A DNA stretch of 64,000 bases from Peribacillus cavernae (lineage in GTDB: Bacteria; Bacillota; Bacilli; Bacillales; DSM-1321). The stretch spans positions 304,939 through 368,938 of the forward strand of contig NZ_RYZZ01000001.1 of NCBI RefSeq assembly GCF_003989135.1, in the 5' to 3' direction. Of this stretch, positions 18,390 to 27,240 are shown one piece after another (within the stretch, counting starts at the first letter, position 1; every line of letters starts with the position of its first letter). The translations under genes were made by a program, and so were the position numbers. The notes below the pieces were generated by a model that worked only from the letters and a program-made list of their open reading frames with translations, did not search any database and had not been told where the DNA came from.

Positions 18390-18417
18390 ATTATAGCGGA
18401 CACCGGTTTCTATAGAA
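18390..18417 (-). promoter_or_regulatory. Sigma-A-like promoter for the MaoC/acyl-CoA operon
   Basis: On the minus strand, -35 TTCTAT (18412-18417), a 16-base spacer and -10 TATAAT (18390-18395). The weak -35 and the palindrome five bases upstream suggest activator dependence. Confidence 0.6.
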
Positions 18418-18422
18418 CTTCT

Positions 18423-18443
18423 CTTTTGTTATATAAGCAACAG
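18423..18443. promoter_or_regulatory. Second copy of the palindromic operator
   Basis: TTTTGTTATATAAGCAACA shares its core with 11100-11120 and lies at the same distance from the -35. The farther upstream block is also conserved (TGATATAACA at 18489-18498 and ACTACAACCT at 18517-18526). No gene lies in 18329-18728. Confidence 0.55.
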
Positions 18444-18728
18444 TATAAGAATTTCTTTAAAAATATTTCTATCCATAGCCCAAACTATTGATATAACAGG
18501 TTTTTCACCTTGGTGACTACAACCTATCTTTTTGTTATGCGAATCCTATATCAATAAAACGAAAAATGTCATTGAGAGTTAATGGAAGGAAACCAACAAG
18601 AAATCCCCCTTACAAAGTAGGAGGAAATCCTTGTCTAGACATATTAGACTTTGACTACGTTCGCTTACTACCCCTATAAAAAGGTGATTGGGAAGATTAC
18701 TGTTGGAAATGAAGAAGAAAAATCACAA

Positions 18729-19223
18729 TCAGTCTATATACTCTACGATCTCCAACTGGTTACCTTCAAAGTCGCTGAATGTACTGCGACGGATGCCCAG
18801 GTCAGGAAAGCTTGCTGGTTCCCAGGTGATCTCGACATCGCGTCGTTTTAGCTCTTCAATCACTTCATCAACATTATCAACGGTAAAGCACAAATGAGCG
18901 AGTCCATGCATATATGCTTTCGCAGCGGGATCACCCTTGTACGGGAACGGAACAGAATCCTTAAGAGCGATCATCTCGATGTTGAAGCCGTTGAGCTCAA
19001 GGAACGCGAATTTCCCGTCAATTCTTTCTTCTCTCGTAGTTACACCAGCATCCGATAGGTTTTCGAACGCAAATCTCTTCGTGACTTTGAAGCCAAGCTT
19101 CTCCTCATACCAACGGATGCTAGCGTCGATGTCCCGGACCGAGAGACCGAGATGATGGGTACGTGTTACGGTGCCCAGTGGGGATTCCATAGTAGATGTA
19201 GTTTTAGTTTTACTGTTTGTCAT
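18729..19223 (-). CDS. VOC-family protein, paralogue 3
   Basis: About 164 residues. The motif order is the same as in the 6726 and 7370 proteins: GTVTRTHHLGLSVRDIDASI, RWYEEKLGFKVTKRFAFENL, LAHLCFTVDNVDEVIEELKR, and FSDFEGNQLEIVEYID at the end. A ~14-residue insertion (TTREERIDGKFAF) is unique. ATG at 19223 is chosen because the GAGAGGATGAAG leader shared by all three paralogues then sits correctly; an ATG at 19232 lies inside that leader. The reaction is unknown; the metal ligands His (HHLGL) and Glu (QLEIVE) are kept. Confidence 0.8.
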   Translation of the reverse strand: MTNSKTKTTSTMESPLGTVTRTHHLGLSVRDIDASIRWYEEKLGFKVTKRFAFENLSDAGVTTREERIDGKFAFLELNGFNIEMIALKDSVPFPYKGDPAAKAYMHGLAHLCFTVDNVDEVIEELKRRDVEITWEPASFPDLGIRRSTFSDFEGNQLEIVEYID

Positions 19224-19460
19224 TTTCTTCATCCTCTCTTGATTTATCTAGATTCACCTCCACCTTACAATCACTTAAATTTCCAAGTAATTAAGGGGAA
19301 GACAAGTCTTATTTTAAGAATATTTCAATATTTATGCGCAGTAAATATCTCTGTTGTTGCATACGGATTATCACATAATTTTTTTAAAAACTTTCAATCT
19401 ATAAAAAAAATCACGGTTTTTCAATAAATTCATGTAGAGTGTACAGCTTTAGTTATAAAA

Positions 19461-20936
19461 TTATTTCAAAGCAATACAGATATTTTTGGCCTCCGTGAAG
19501 AATTCAAGGCTATGATGGCCGCCTTCCCTGCCGATTCCGCTTTTCTTAAATCCGCCGAATGGAGCACGGAGATCACGCACAAACCAGCAGTTTACCCAAA
19601 TGGTTCCGGCACGGACATTGTGGGAGATACGGTGGGCCCGTTGTAAATTATCTGTCCAAACGACACCGTTTAATCCGTATTCGGTGTTATTCGCAATTTC
19701 AAGCGCTTCTTCTTCTGTGTCGAAAGGAATCAAGGTGACAACCGGTCCGAAGATTTCCTCCTGGCAGATTCGTGCATTTGGATCCTCTTGGATATAAATC
19801 GTCGGCTCTAGGTAGTACCCATCCTGTAAATAATCTGGAAGATCGGGCCGTTTTCCACCGTATACCAGTGTTGAATTTTCATCATTGGCTATATCTAAAT
19901 AGCTGGTAACCTTATTGTAGTGTTCTTCACTCACAACCGGCCCCATGTTCGTCGAGACATCTTGTGGATCCCCGACTTTAAGTTCGGACGCCGCCTTCTT
20001 AAATCGATCAACAAATTCATCCATAATGGAGCGCTGTACCAGAATCCTGGAACCTGCCAGACAGACCTGGCCCGAATTCATAAAAGCAGCCTGGATCGAT
20101 ACCGGGATGGCTTTATCCAAGTTCGCATCTTCAAAAATGATGTTTGCTGCTTTGCCGCCTAGTTCAAAGGAAACGCGTTTCAGAGAATCGGCCCCGTTTT
20201 TCATGATTCCTTTTCCTGTTGTTGTTTCTCCTGTAAAGGAGATAAGGTCAACATCCGGATGAGTAGTCATGAATTCTCCTGCGGAATCGGCTCCAAATCC
20301 TTGAACTACATTAACGACTCCATCCGGAATTCCTGCTTCCTTCGCAATTTCGCCAAGTAATGACACAGTTAATGGTGTCATTTCTGCTGGTTTTATTACT
20401 GCTGTATTTCCGGTTGCTAGACACGGACCTAGCTTCCAAGTCGTCAACATGAGTGGCAAGTTCCATGGAGTGATTAATGCAGCTACTCCAACAGGCTCAT
20501 ACCGTGTATAATTTAAATATTCATCTTCCATCGGATAGACTTCTCCGCCTTGTTTCTCCATAAAATCCGCGAAAAAACTTAAGTTGTGAGCCGCACGTGG
20601 GATTTCCCTTTCCAGTGCCACATGATAAGGTTTCCCCACATCCAATGCTTCCAAGCGAGCTAATTCTTCTTTTCGTTCGATAATAATTTCTGCCATCCGG
20701 CGGATTTTTCCACAACGCTCAGCCACTGTCATTTTACGCCATGGACCTTCCTCAAACGCCCGTCTTGCTGCTCGGCAAGCGCGGTCAACATCTTCATTTG
20801 TAGCTTCGTGCACATGAGCAATTACTTCCTGAGTTGCCGGGTTTTTTACCTCAAAGGTTGAATTTGTGCTGGACTCTACATATTCTCCATCAATAAAAAG
20901 CTTAACTTCTTTTACCTCTGTTTGTATATTTCCCAA
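19461..20936 (-). CDS. 2-Hydroxymuconic semialdehyde dehydrogenase (aldehyde dehydrogenase family)
   Basis: An NAD-dependent aldehyde dehydrogenase of ~491 residues. Within the 494-residue reading from GTG at 20945, the catalytic Cys is residue 295 (NSGQVCLAG) and the general base Glu is 261 (SFELGGKAANI). The cofactor segments ITPWNLPLML and FTGETTTGK are standard. By position between a 4-oxalocrotonate tautomerase gene and the rest of the lower pathway, it is the DmpC/XylG step: 2-hydroxymuconic semialdehyde to 4-oxalocrotonate. A TTG at 20936 with AAGGGG 8 bases upstream is the likelier start; the GTG would overlap the tautomerase stop as GTGA and lacks spacing. Confidence 0.9.
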   Translation of the reverse strand: MGNIQTEVKEVKLFIDGEYVESSTNSTFEVKNPATQEVIAHVHEATNEDVDRACRAARRAFEEGPWRKMTVAERCGKIRRMAEIIIERKEELARLEALDVGKPYHVALEREIPRAAHNLSFFADFMEKQGGEVYPMEDEYLNYTRYEPVGVAALITPWNLPLMLTTWKLGPCLATGNTAVIKPAEMTPLTVSLLGEIAKEAGIPDGVVNVVQGFGADSAGEFMTTHPDVDLISFTGETTTGKGIMKNGADSLKRVSFELGGKAANIIFEDANLDKAIPVSIQAAFMNSGQVCLAGSRILVQRSIMDEFVDRFKKAASELKVGDPQDVSTNMGPVVSEEHYNKVTSYLDIANDENSTLVYGGKRPDLPDYLQDGYYLEPTIYIQEDPNARICQEEIFGPVVTLIPFDTEEEALEIANNTEYGLNGVVWTDNLQRAHRISHNVRAGTIWVNCWFVRDLRAPFGGFKKSGIGREGGHHSLEFFTEAKNICIALK

Positions 20937-20941
20937 GTTAA

Positions 20942-21151
20942 TCACCCCTTAGTAGTTGTTGTTTGCCTTCGTGTTTTCACGGATTCTCCTGCTATTCCCC
21001 AATGTTCAGCAGGCATCTCTTGGATGAGAACACGGACATTCTCTATCGGTGCCTCTAACACTTCCGCAACTTTATCACTAACTTCACGTATTAATTTTTC
21101 TTTTTTCTCAGGTGTACGTCCTTCAAGAATACTAATCTGAATAAATGGCAT
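20942..21151 (-). CDS. 4-Oxalocrotonate tautomerase
   Basis: A 69-residue tautomerase. After Met removal the catalytic Pro1 is exposed (MPFIQISILEGRTPEKKEKL). The conserved Arg in EGRTPEKK and the downstream V-x-I-x-E-M-x-x-x-x-W (VLIQEMPAEHWGIAG) are present. It converts 2-hydroxymuconate to 2-oxo-3-hexenedioate. ATG at 21151 is fixed by AGGAG 8 bases upstream; an in-frame start at 21160 would bury the Pro. The C-terminal tail TRRQTTTTKG is a low-complexity extension. Confidence 0.93.
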   Translation of the reverse strand: MPFIQISILEGRTPEKKEKLIREVSDKVAEVLEAPIENVRVLIQEMPAEHWGIAGESVKTRRQTTTTKG

Positions 21152-21198
21152 GATTAACACTCCTTTCTGAATTTGTCTTACTGACAGTAAGTCCGTTT

Positions 21199-21993
21199 CT
21201 AATTGTTAGAAAATGAGGCTTCCAATGAGCCGATTCCGTCAAAACTGACTGAGAAATGGTCTCCTGGTGAGATCGTAGCAGCTCCAGATAGTGCCCCGCT
21301 TAAAACGACTTCTCCAGCTTTAATGCTCTGGCCTTTCTTAACTAATTTGTTAGCCATCCAGGCGATTGCTCTTGCGGGATGCCCCATTACCGAAGCACCT
21401 GCACTGGTAGCTAAAATTTCACCGTTCTTTCTAAACACCATCCCCATTAAGCGCAGATCAACGTTATCCACACGATAAAGCTTTTCTCCTATCATGTAAC
21501 GTGATGATGAGGAATTATCGGCAACCACATCCGGAAGTGTGAAATTAAAGTTACGGAAACGGCTGTCGATAATCTCCATCGCAGGGGCTATATAGGCAGT
21601 TGCAGCCAAGATATCTGTTACCGATACAGTTGGTCCTTTCACCTCTTTATCGAATATGAAAGCAATTTCTGGTTCGATTTTGGCATGAATGAAGGGTCTC
21701 ATAGAGATTGGCGCTCCTTCTAACAATTGCATATTTTCAAGGAGAACCCCGTATGTCGGCTCATGTACGCCCATCATTTCCTGTTTAGCACGACTAGTTA
21801 GCCCTAGCTTTCGCCCGGAAATTCTTGTATTTTCTTCCCTACACTTCTTTCCTATTAATCTATCTTGTACTTCATAGGCTAACTCGGAATCCAGCTCTGA
21901 AAACTGGTCTACAAATTTGTCGACCTCTACACCATCTCTCTCCGCTTTATATAGTTCGTGGGCTATATGGTCAACGACCTCAGTCTTAATCAT
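21199..21993 (-). CDS. 4-Oxalocrotonate decarboxylase (2-keto-4-pentenoate hydratase family)
   Basis: A 264-residue member of the hydratase/decarboxylase family, distinct from the paralogue at 23953. Conserved segments are SGRKLGLTSRAKQEMMGVHE, HAKIEPEIAFIFDKEVKGP (metal-binding E-x-E) and APAMEIIDSRFRNFNFTLPD, VVADNSSSSRYMIG. As it lies directly after the tautomerase gene, it is best read as DmpH/XylI, decarboxylating 2-oxo-3-hexenedioate to 2-oxopent-4-enoate with Mg2+, probably in a complex with the hydratase. Which of the two paralogues does which step is inferred from order only. Confidence 0.85.
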   Translation of the reverse strand: MIKTEVVDHIAHELYKAERDGVEVDKFVDQFSELDSELAYEVQDRLIGKKCREENTRISGRKLGLTSRAKQEMMGVHEPTYGVLLENMQLLEGAPISMRPFIHAKIEPEIAFIFDKEVKGPTVSVTDILAATAYIAPAMEIIDSRFRNFNFTLPDVVADNSSSSRYMIGEKLYRVDNVDLRLMGMVFRKNGEILATSAGASVMGHPARAIAWMANKLVKKGQSIKAGEVVLSGALSGAATISPGDHFSVSFDGIGSLEASFSNN

Positions 21994-22019
21994 TTTCTAT
22001 CACCTCTTCTATTGTTATT

Positions 22020-23036
22020 CTAGACGGGTACTTTTTTACTTCTAGCAAACTCTCTAGCAACTTCATAAATGAGGTCTTCCTGGCCACCCACTGCTTGCAT
22101 CCGTCCCAGTTCCACTAAGATGTCACGTTCATCTACATTGAACTTTTTCGCCGCTTCTTGTGTAAATAATAAGAAGCTTGAATAAACTCCGGAATATCCC
22201 ATGATTAAACTGGAACCTGTAACCTCTTGTGGTCGTGGCATAAACTTCGCCACAATGTTATTAGCAACATCCATAATCGGATATAGTTCAACCCCGGTTT
22301 TATAGCCTAAACGATCAAAAACTGCCGCCATCACTTCTGTTTGTGTGTTTCCGCTCCCCGCTCCCAGGCAGCGTAAGCTCCCGTCTACATATGTAGCTCC
22401 CGATTCTATGGCGGCCATCGTATTAGCCATGGCCAGAGATAAATTATTATGCCCATGGAATCCTATTTCACAGGATAAGTTTTCCTTAAGGGCGGATACT
22501 CTCTCTTTTACTTCATGAGGCAGTAAGGCTCCAGCCGAATCAGTCACATATACAATCTCAGCTCCATAGCTTTCGAATAATTTAGCCTGCTCCACTACCT
22601 TATCGATTGGCGCCATATGAGCCATCATTAAAAATCCAACTGTTTTTAACCCTAGATTTCTGCCAAGTTCTATATGCTGTTTAGCTACATCTGCCTCGGT
22701 TACATGTGTAGCCACACGGACCATTTTTGCTCCAGCTTTTACAGCATCTTCTAGATCTTCTTTTATTCCAATCCCCGGGAGAAGAAGCACCGATATTTTC
22801 GCTTGGCTGCACTCTTCGGCTGCAGCTTCAATTAGTTTCATTTCATTCACTTTGGAAAAACCATATTGTAAGGAAGAACCACCAAGCCCGTCCCCGTGAG
22901 TGACTTCGAGATATTCAATCCCAGCCTGGTCCAATCCTTTTGCTACCTGACGTACTTGTTCTTCAGTGAATGCATGCTTCATTGCATGACTTCCATCTCT
23001 TAACGTCACATCGACAATTTGAAGGTCGCGTTTCAT
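22020..23036 (-). CDS. 4-Hydroxy-2-oxovalerate aldolase
   Basis: About 338 residues of the DmpG/BphI type. The HMGL-like TIM barrel starts LQIVDVTLRDGSHAMKHAF, giving the catalytic Arg-Asp pair. The metal-binding His-x-His is in GFHGHNNLSLAMANT, and the cap domain is C-terminal (communication domain, ~270-338). It cleaves 4-hydroxy-2-oxopentanoate to pyruvate and acetaldehyde. ATG at 23036 is preferred (AGGAG 7 bases before) over GTG at 23051. The 19-base gap to the acylating dehydrogenase fits the known channelled aldolase-dehydrogenase complex. Confidence 0.93.
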   Translation of the reverse strand: MKRDLQIVDVTLRDGSHAMKHAFTEEQVRQVAKGLDQAGIEYLEVTHGDGLGGSSLQYGFSKVNEMKLIEAAAEECSQAKISVLLLPGIGIKEDLEDAVKAGAKMVRVATHVTEADVAKQHIELGRNLGLKTVGFLMMAHMAPIDKVVEQAKLFESYGAEIVYVTDSAGALLPHEVKERVSALKENLSCEIGFHGHNNLSLAMANTMAAIESGATYVDGSLRCLGAGSGNTQTEVMAAVFDRLGYKTGVELYPIMDVANNIVAKFMPRPQEVTGSSLIMGYSGVYSSFLLFTQEAAKKFNVDERDILVELGRMQAVGGQEDLIYEVAREFARSKKVPV

Positions 23037-23055
23037 CTTTCTGCTCCTCACCTAC

Positions 23056-23937
23056 CTATTTTTGAACAAAAGTTGATTGTTTTTTGGCGATTTCATTGGC
23101 CACTTTTGCTGCCGCAGCTGTCATTATATCCAAGTTTCCTGAGTATGGCGGAAAGAAATCTCCCGCCCCTTTAACTTCAATAAAAACAGATACCTTTTTT
23201 CCGTCGAACACCGGTTTACCGCGCATCCGGTATCCTGGGACATAATCTTGTACGGAATTTATCATCTTCTCGATGGAAGAGGTAATTTCTTCTTCCTTCC
23301 TTTCTTCTTTAACTAGCACATGGATAGTATCCCTCATAATAATCGGTGGTTCTGCCGGATTTAGAATGATAATTGCTTTTCCTTTTTGCGCTCCGCCAAT
23401 TTTCTCAATCGCGCGAGATGTTGTCCGGGTAAACTCATCGATGTTTGCTCTTGTTCCAGGCCCTGCACTTTTACTTGCGACAGTTGCCACGATTTCTGCA
23501 TACTCAACCGTGCAAGCTTGATTGATTGCATGAACAATTGGGATGGTCGCTTGACCGCCGCACGTGACCATATTTACGTTTGGCGCATCCAAATGTTCAT
23601 CTAAATTCGCAGATGGCACAACGAATGGACCAATCGCTGCCGGCGTTAAGTCAATTACTTTTTTCCCAAGCGCGGTAAGTAATTTACTATGGTTGGCATG
23701 TGCTTTTGCTGTTGTAGCATCGAAGACAATATCGACGAGTGCCGCCTTTTCCAATAATCCTTCAATGCCGTTATCAATGACATGATAGCCACGATCTTTT
23801 GCACGCTTAAGCCCCTCGGAATCAGCATCAATTCCCACCATGGTGCTCATTTGTAAAAAGTCACTTCTTTCGATTTTATACATTAAGTCTGTTCCGATAT
23901 TTCCAGAGCCTATGATTCCAACCTTTAATTTGCCCAT
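23056..23937 (-). CDS. Acetaldehyde dehydrogenase (acylating)
   Basis: A 293-residue DmpF/BphJ enzyme. The Rossmann motif is [17 protein letters not shown]; the catalytic Cys is in [17 protein letters not shown] (~residue 130). [17 protein letters not shown] is a typical conserved loop. It converts acetaldehyde plus CoA and NAD+ to acetyl-CoA and partners the aldolase encoded just downstream, which channels acetaldehyde. ATG at 23937 follows AGGAGAAAT. Confidence 0.93.
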   Translation of the reverse strand: MGKLKVGIIGSGNIGTDLMYKIERSDFLQMSTMVGIDADSEGLKRAKDRGYHVIDNGIEGLLEKAALVDIVFDATTAKAHANHSKLLTALGKKVIDLTPAAIGPFVVPSANLDEHLDAPNVNMVTCGGQATIPIVHAINQACTVEYAEIVATVASKSAGPGTRANIDEFTRTTSRAIEKIGGAQKGKAIIILNPAEPPIIMRDTIHVLVKEERKEEEITSSIEKMINSVQDYVPGYRMRGKPVFDGKKVSVFIEVKGAGDFFPPYSGNLDIMTAAAAKVANEIAKKQSTFVQK

Positions 23938-23952
23938 TGCCTATTTCTCCTT

Positions 23953-24726
23953 TCAATGAAATGTGGCAGACACTGTTCCGATGTGGGCGAACTCAGCTGT
24001 AAATGTATCGCCGTTTTCAATGGGTACAGCCGCTGATAGCGCTCCTGATAAAACAATCTCCCCTGCATGTAGTGAAATATCGTATTTCCCAAGTGCATTT
24101 GCCAACCATGCGACTGCACGAGCAGGATTCCCCATAACAGCGGCACCTGCTGCTGAATCTAAATACTCTCCGTTTTTATACACCACCATCCCAATATGTT
24201 GTAGATCTACATCTTCAAGGCGCATCGGCTTTCCGCCAATGATCGCTCTTGCAGATGAACCATTGTCGGCAACTGTATCTTCAAAACAGATCTTCCAATC
24301 TTTTATTCTACTGTCGATTACTTCGAAAGCCGGCGCGATATAATCTGTTGCTTCAATCACATCAAGGACTGTTACACCTGGACCTTTTAAATCTTTTTTT
24401 AAAACAAACGCAATCTCAAACTCTAATTTCGGTTGTATAAGCTCATCTAGGGGAACTGTTTCCCCATCCACATACAACATTTCATCCAGTAAATGTCCAT
24501 AATCAGGTTCATTTACATCGAACATATTTTGCATCACATTACTTGTTAGCCCGATTTTCTTTCCAACTATGACTGCTCCGTTTGCCACTTTTTCCTGAAT
24601 TTGCTGAAGTTGAATATTGTATGCATCATCTACACTGATTCCTGGAAAGGTGTCAGTTAATGGATCAATTGTTTGTTTGTTTTTTTCTGCTATTAGTAAT
24701 CGCTTGGCCATCTCCTGGATGTTCAC
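23953..24726 (-). CDS. 2-Oxopent-4-enoate hydratase (2-keto-4-pentenoate hydratase family)
   Basis: A 257-residue DmpE/MhpD-like protein: GKKIGLTSNVMQNMFDVNEP, LIQPKLEFEIAFVLKKDLKG (metal-binding E-x-E), APAFEVIDSRIKDWKICFED, TVADNGSSARAIIGG. It hydrates 2-oxopent-4-enoate to 4-hydroxy-2-oxopentanoate. Immediately upstream of the acetaldehyde dehydrogenase gene (15-base gap), so DmpE is the natural reading. AAGGAGGATTAAAAGGTG precedes the ATG. It is first of the dmpEFG-like trio. Confidence 0.88.
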   Translation of the reverse strand: MNIQEMAKRLLIAEKNKQTIDPLTDTFPGISVDDAYNIQLQQIQEKVANGAVIVGKKIGLTSNVMQNMFDVNEPDYGHLLDEMLYVDGETVPLDELIQPKLEFEIAFVLKKDLKGPGVTVLDVIEATDYIAPAFEVIDSRIKDWKICFEDTVADNGSSARAIIGGKPMRLEDVDLQHIGMVVYKNGEYLDSAAGAAVMGNPARAVAWLANALGKYDISLHAGEIVLSGALSAAVPIENGDTFTAEFAHIGTVSATFH

Positions 24727-24878
24727 CTTTTAATCCTCCTTTTCATCACGCTAAAGAGAAAAACTCTCGATACTTATTTATTCCCACCTTTTTGATACTT
24801 TTGAAAAGGGCAGCGTACATTCAATATCCCTAATAAATACTTTGGGATATGAATAGACAATTGCCCTCACTATTCACT

Positions 24879-25847
24879 TTATTTCAAGATCACTTTGGAT
24901 ACCTTGTTATCCGGAGTTCCGTATAAGAAATATTCCTCTGGAAGTGGTGAACCATACCAAATAATCCCTTTATCAAGTTCCTCTTCTTTCCATGTAACTG
25001 GTTTCCAATCCGGATCCAAGATAAGGTAACCAGCATCTCCGAACATCTCCACCCGGTTTCCACCTGGTTCGAAAACATACATAAAGTAAGCCTGACTAAC
25101 TCCATGTTTTCCTGGTCCAGCTTCAATAACGATATCGTTTTCCACCAGCAAATCAGCAAGATCCATTAAATGTTGCGGGTACCCATACCAATAGGCGATG
25201 TGATGGAAACGTCCTTTTGCTCCACCCAGGTCTTTCATAAGTGCAATTTCATGTACTAACGGGCTTACGCTCATCCATGCACCCATTTCCAAACCATCGT
25301 TCATCAAAATGTTTTCACGGAGTTTAAATCCTAATTCATCTGCCATAAAATTCTTATTCTGTGTTACATTACTACACATTAAATTGATATGATCTAAACG
25401 CCTTGCAGGTATGCCCACATTAGGTCGTTTTTGTGGGCGGCTCTTTAGTTTTGTTTTCTGGTCTTCTGGGGCTTTATAGTACTCAACATCCCAAAGAATC
25501 TCCATATTATGGCCATCAGGTGTTTGAAATTGGTAAGCTTGCCCATGTCCAAGATCACCGTCAATCCATCCCTTTCCATATCCACTTTTTTCAAGAGATT
25601 GAACTCTTTGATAAAGAGCAGCCTCTGAACTTGCTCTCCAGGCAGAGTGAGCCATACCTGCTTCTTTTGCTTCGGTGATCTTTAAAGTATGGTGATAAAA
25701 ATCTTCATAAGCTCTGAGATAGACCGATTGTCCTTTCGTTTCAGTTACCTGCAAACCCATAAACTGTGTAAAAAACCTAACTGTATCTTCTGGTTTTGGA
25801 GAAAACAACTCCACATGTGCTAACTGTGCAACATCAAAATTTGACAT
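24879..25847 (-). CDS. Extradiol ring-cleavage dioxygenase (catechol 2,3-dioxygenase type), copy 2
   Basis: 322 residues and a close paralogue of the 9967-10935 protein. Ligands are His153 (RRLDHINLM), the His215/216 pair ([15 protein letters not shown]) and Glu267 ([10 protein letters not shown]). The N-terminal VOC domain begins [18 protein letters not shown]. Differences cluster in the substrate-side loops (for example LGGAKG instead of LGGRG, HIAYW instead of HVCFW), suggesting a different ring substituent or kinetic niche. It heads the lower-pathway gene run and is divergent from the second IclR gene. Confidence 0.93.
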   Translation of the reverse strand: MSNFDVAQLAHVELFSPKPEDTVRFFTQFMGLQVTETKGQSVYLRAYEDFYHHTLKITEAKEAGMAHSAWRASSEAALYQRVQSLEKSGYGKGWIDGDLGHGQAYQFQTPDGHNMEILWDVEYYKAPEDQKTKLKSRPQKRPNVGIPARRLDHINLMCSNVTQNKNFMADELGFKLRENILMNDGLEMGAWMSVSPLVHEIALMKDLGGAKGRFHHIAYWYGYPQHLMDLADLLVENDIVIEAGPGKHGVSQAYFMYVFEPGGNRVEMFGDAGYLILDPDWKPVTWKEEELDKGIIWYGSPLPEEYFLYGTPDNKVSKVILK

Positions 25848-26228
25848 AATGAATCCCCCTATTATTTAACAAAGTTTTAATCCTATATATTTCTTATCAT
25901 GGAGTTCAAAGCTTAGAATTCTAAGTAAATTGAAAGGACAATGTTGATAAGTAGATAAGTAATCAAAAGATTGTTTTGAAAGTTATAGAGTCAAATTCAG
26001 TCATTTCATGGGGCTTGTTTAGAAGATTAATTTTTAATATATTGACAGCGTTTGCATATTTATATAGCAATGCACCTCCAAATTATATTTACATGTGAGA
26101 AATGAATTTTGTATAATCATAATAGTAAAGAATTGTCCCACAAACAAGGATGTCGTCCCTTTATAGTGGACAGAAAATAAATATTTTTTAATTTTCTTAA
26201 TTTTCTACACTAAAAGGAGAAGATAAGA
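25848..26228. other. Divergent intergenic region between dioxygenase copy 2 and IclR gene 2
   Basis: 381 AT-rich bases. Apart from the cre-like site I find no copy of the palindrome used by the other two promoters of this island, so this pair may respond to a different regulator, likely the adjacent IclR. Confidence 0.5.
26043..26056. promoter_or_regulatory. cre-like site between divergent dioxygenase and IclR genes
   Basis: TGACAGCGTTTGCA deviates from TGNAANCGNTNNCA at one position (C for A). It overlaps a TTGACA hexamer at 26042-26047 that could serve as a -35, so CcpA binding here could repress directly. Confidence 0.35.
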
Positions 26229-27002
26229 ATGAAGACGGAGCAGGAAAATTTGCTTTCATCTGTTAATAATGCTTTAAAGGTTTTGCGCTCTTTTAAAATG
26301 GAGCAACCACAAAAAGGGGTTCGGGAACTTGCAGATGAACTTGGTCTTGGGAAAAGTAGTGTACAACGAATTTTAGCAACCCTTGCAGCTGATGGATTTG
26401 TAAAAAAAAATAAAGAAACTAATAAATATGAATTAGGGGTTTCAGTATTAGAATTGAGTTCAATCGTTCTTGGTCACCTTGACCTTCATAATGAAGCACT
26501 CCCAATCATCAAAAGTCTTGTTGAAAAATGGACTGAAACGTCTCACCTTTCAGTCCTTGAGGACCTCCAAGTTGTTTATTTATGTAAGATGGAAAGTGCA
26601 AACTCAATAAAACTAACTACACATTTAGGTCTTCATAACCCTCTTCATTGCACAAGCTCGGGGAAGTTGCTACTTGCTTATAGTGACCCATCTCTATTAG
26701 AACTTATCTTAAAAAAAGGATTAGATAAATATACACATACTACCATTACTGATCCTGCACTCTTTCGCAAGGAATTGGCAAAAATATACGAGAAAGGGTA
26801 TTCAGTCAGTTATGAAGAGCTTCGAATGGGAGTTATTTCAGTATCCGCCCCAATCCGGGATCATACAGGGAAAGTAATAGCTGCAATAAATTTCGTTGGT
26901 CCTAGCCACCGATTTTCTAAACAGCGCATTAATCTATTTGCAAAGGAACTAATTCATGCTGGCGAGGTCATTTCAGAGAGACTTGGTTACTGGATAAAAT
27001 AA
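26229..27002 (+). CDS. IclR-family transcriptional regulator 2
   Basis: 257 residues. The wHTH is in residues ~8-70 (SSVNNALKVLRSFKMEQP, ELADELGLGKSSVQRILATL) and the ligand-binding domain has HCTSSGKLLLAYSDPSL, GYSVSYEELRMGVISVSAPI, RDHTGKVIAAINFVGP. It resembles the 8912 regulator throughout. Divergent from dioxygenase copy 2, the usual arrangement for local control. AAAAGGAGAAGATAAG precedes the ATG. Confidence 0.9.
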   Translation: MKTEQENLLSSVNNALKVLRSFKMEQPQKGVRELADELGLGKSSVQRILATLAADGFVKKNKETNKYELGVSVLELSSIVLGHLDLHNEALPIIKSLVEKWTETSHLSVLEDLQVVYLCKMESANSIKLTTHLGLHNPLHCTSSGKLLLAYSDPSLLELILKKGLDKYTHTTITDPALFRKELAKIYEKGYSVSYEELRMGVISVSAPIRDHTGKVIAAINFVGPSHRFSKQRINLFAKELIHAGEVISERLGYWIK

Positions 27003-27011
27003 GGTTATTAA

Positions 27012-27238
27012 CTCATTATCCGTATCGTTTCGTTGTGGTCTATTCCGACAAGTTGAATGAACAAAAAGATCAAACATTCCAGCGTAACTTGGAAAAAGAA
27101 CGAATCACACTCGAAAAAGCGATGAAGAAATTTGAAAACACTATCTACCACTGTGAAGCCGATGCCCAAGAAGCATGGGAAACGTTTCAAAAAGCCTACC
27201 AACCATTATTTTCTTTAAAGACAAGAGTTGTCGGGTAG
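27012..27238 (+). pseudogene. IS1634-like transposase fragment
   Basis: The frame reads HYPYRFVVVYSDKLNEQKDQ, then FQRNLEKERITLEKAMKKFE and CEADAQEAWETFQKAYQPLF. This matches the middle of IS1634-type DDE transposases, where a V-V-V-Y-S-x-K-L strand precedes a long helical insert. No start, no catalytic Asp before it, and the frame stops at 27238, so it is a short relic. Confidence 0.55.
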
Positions 27239-27240
27239 AA

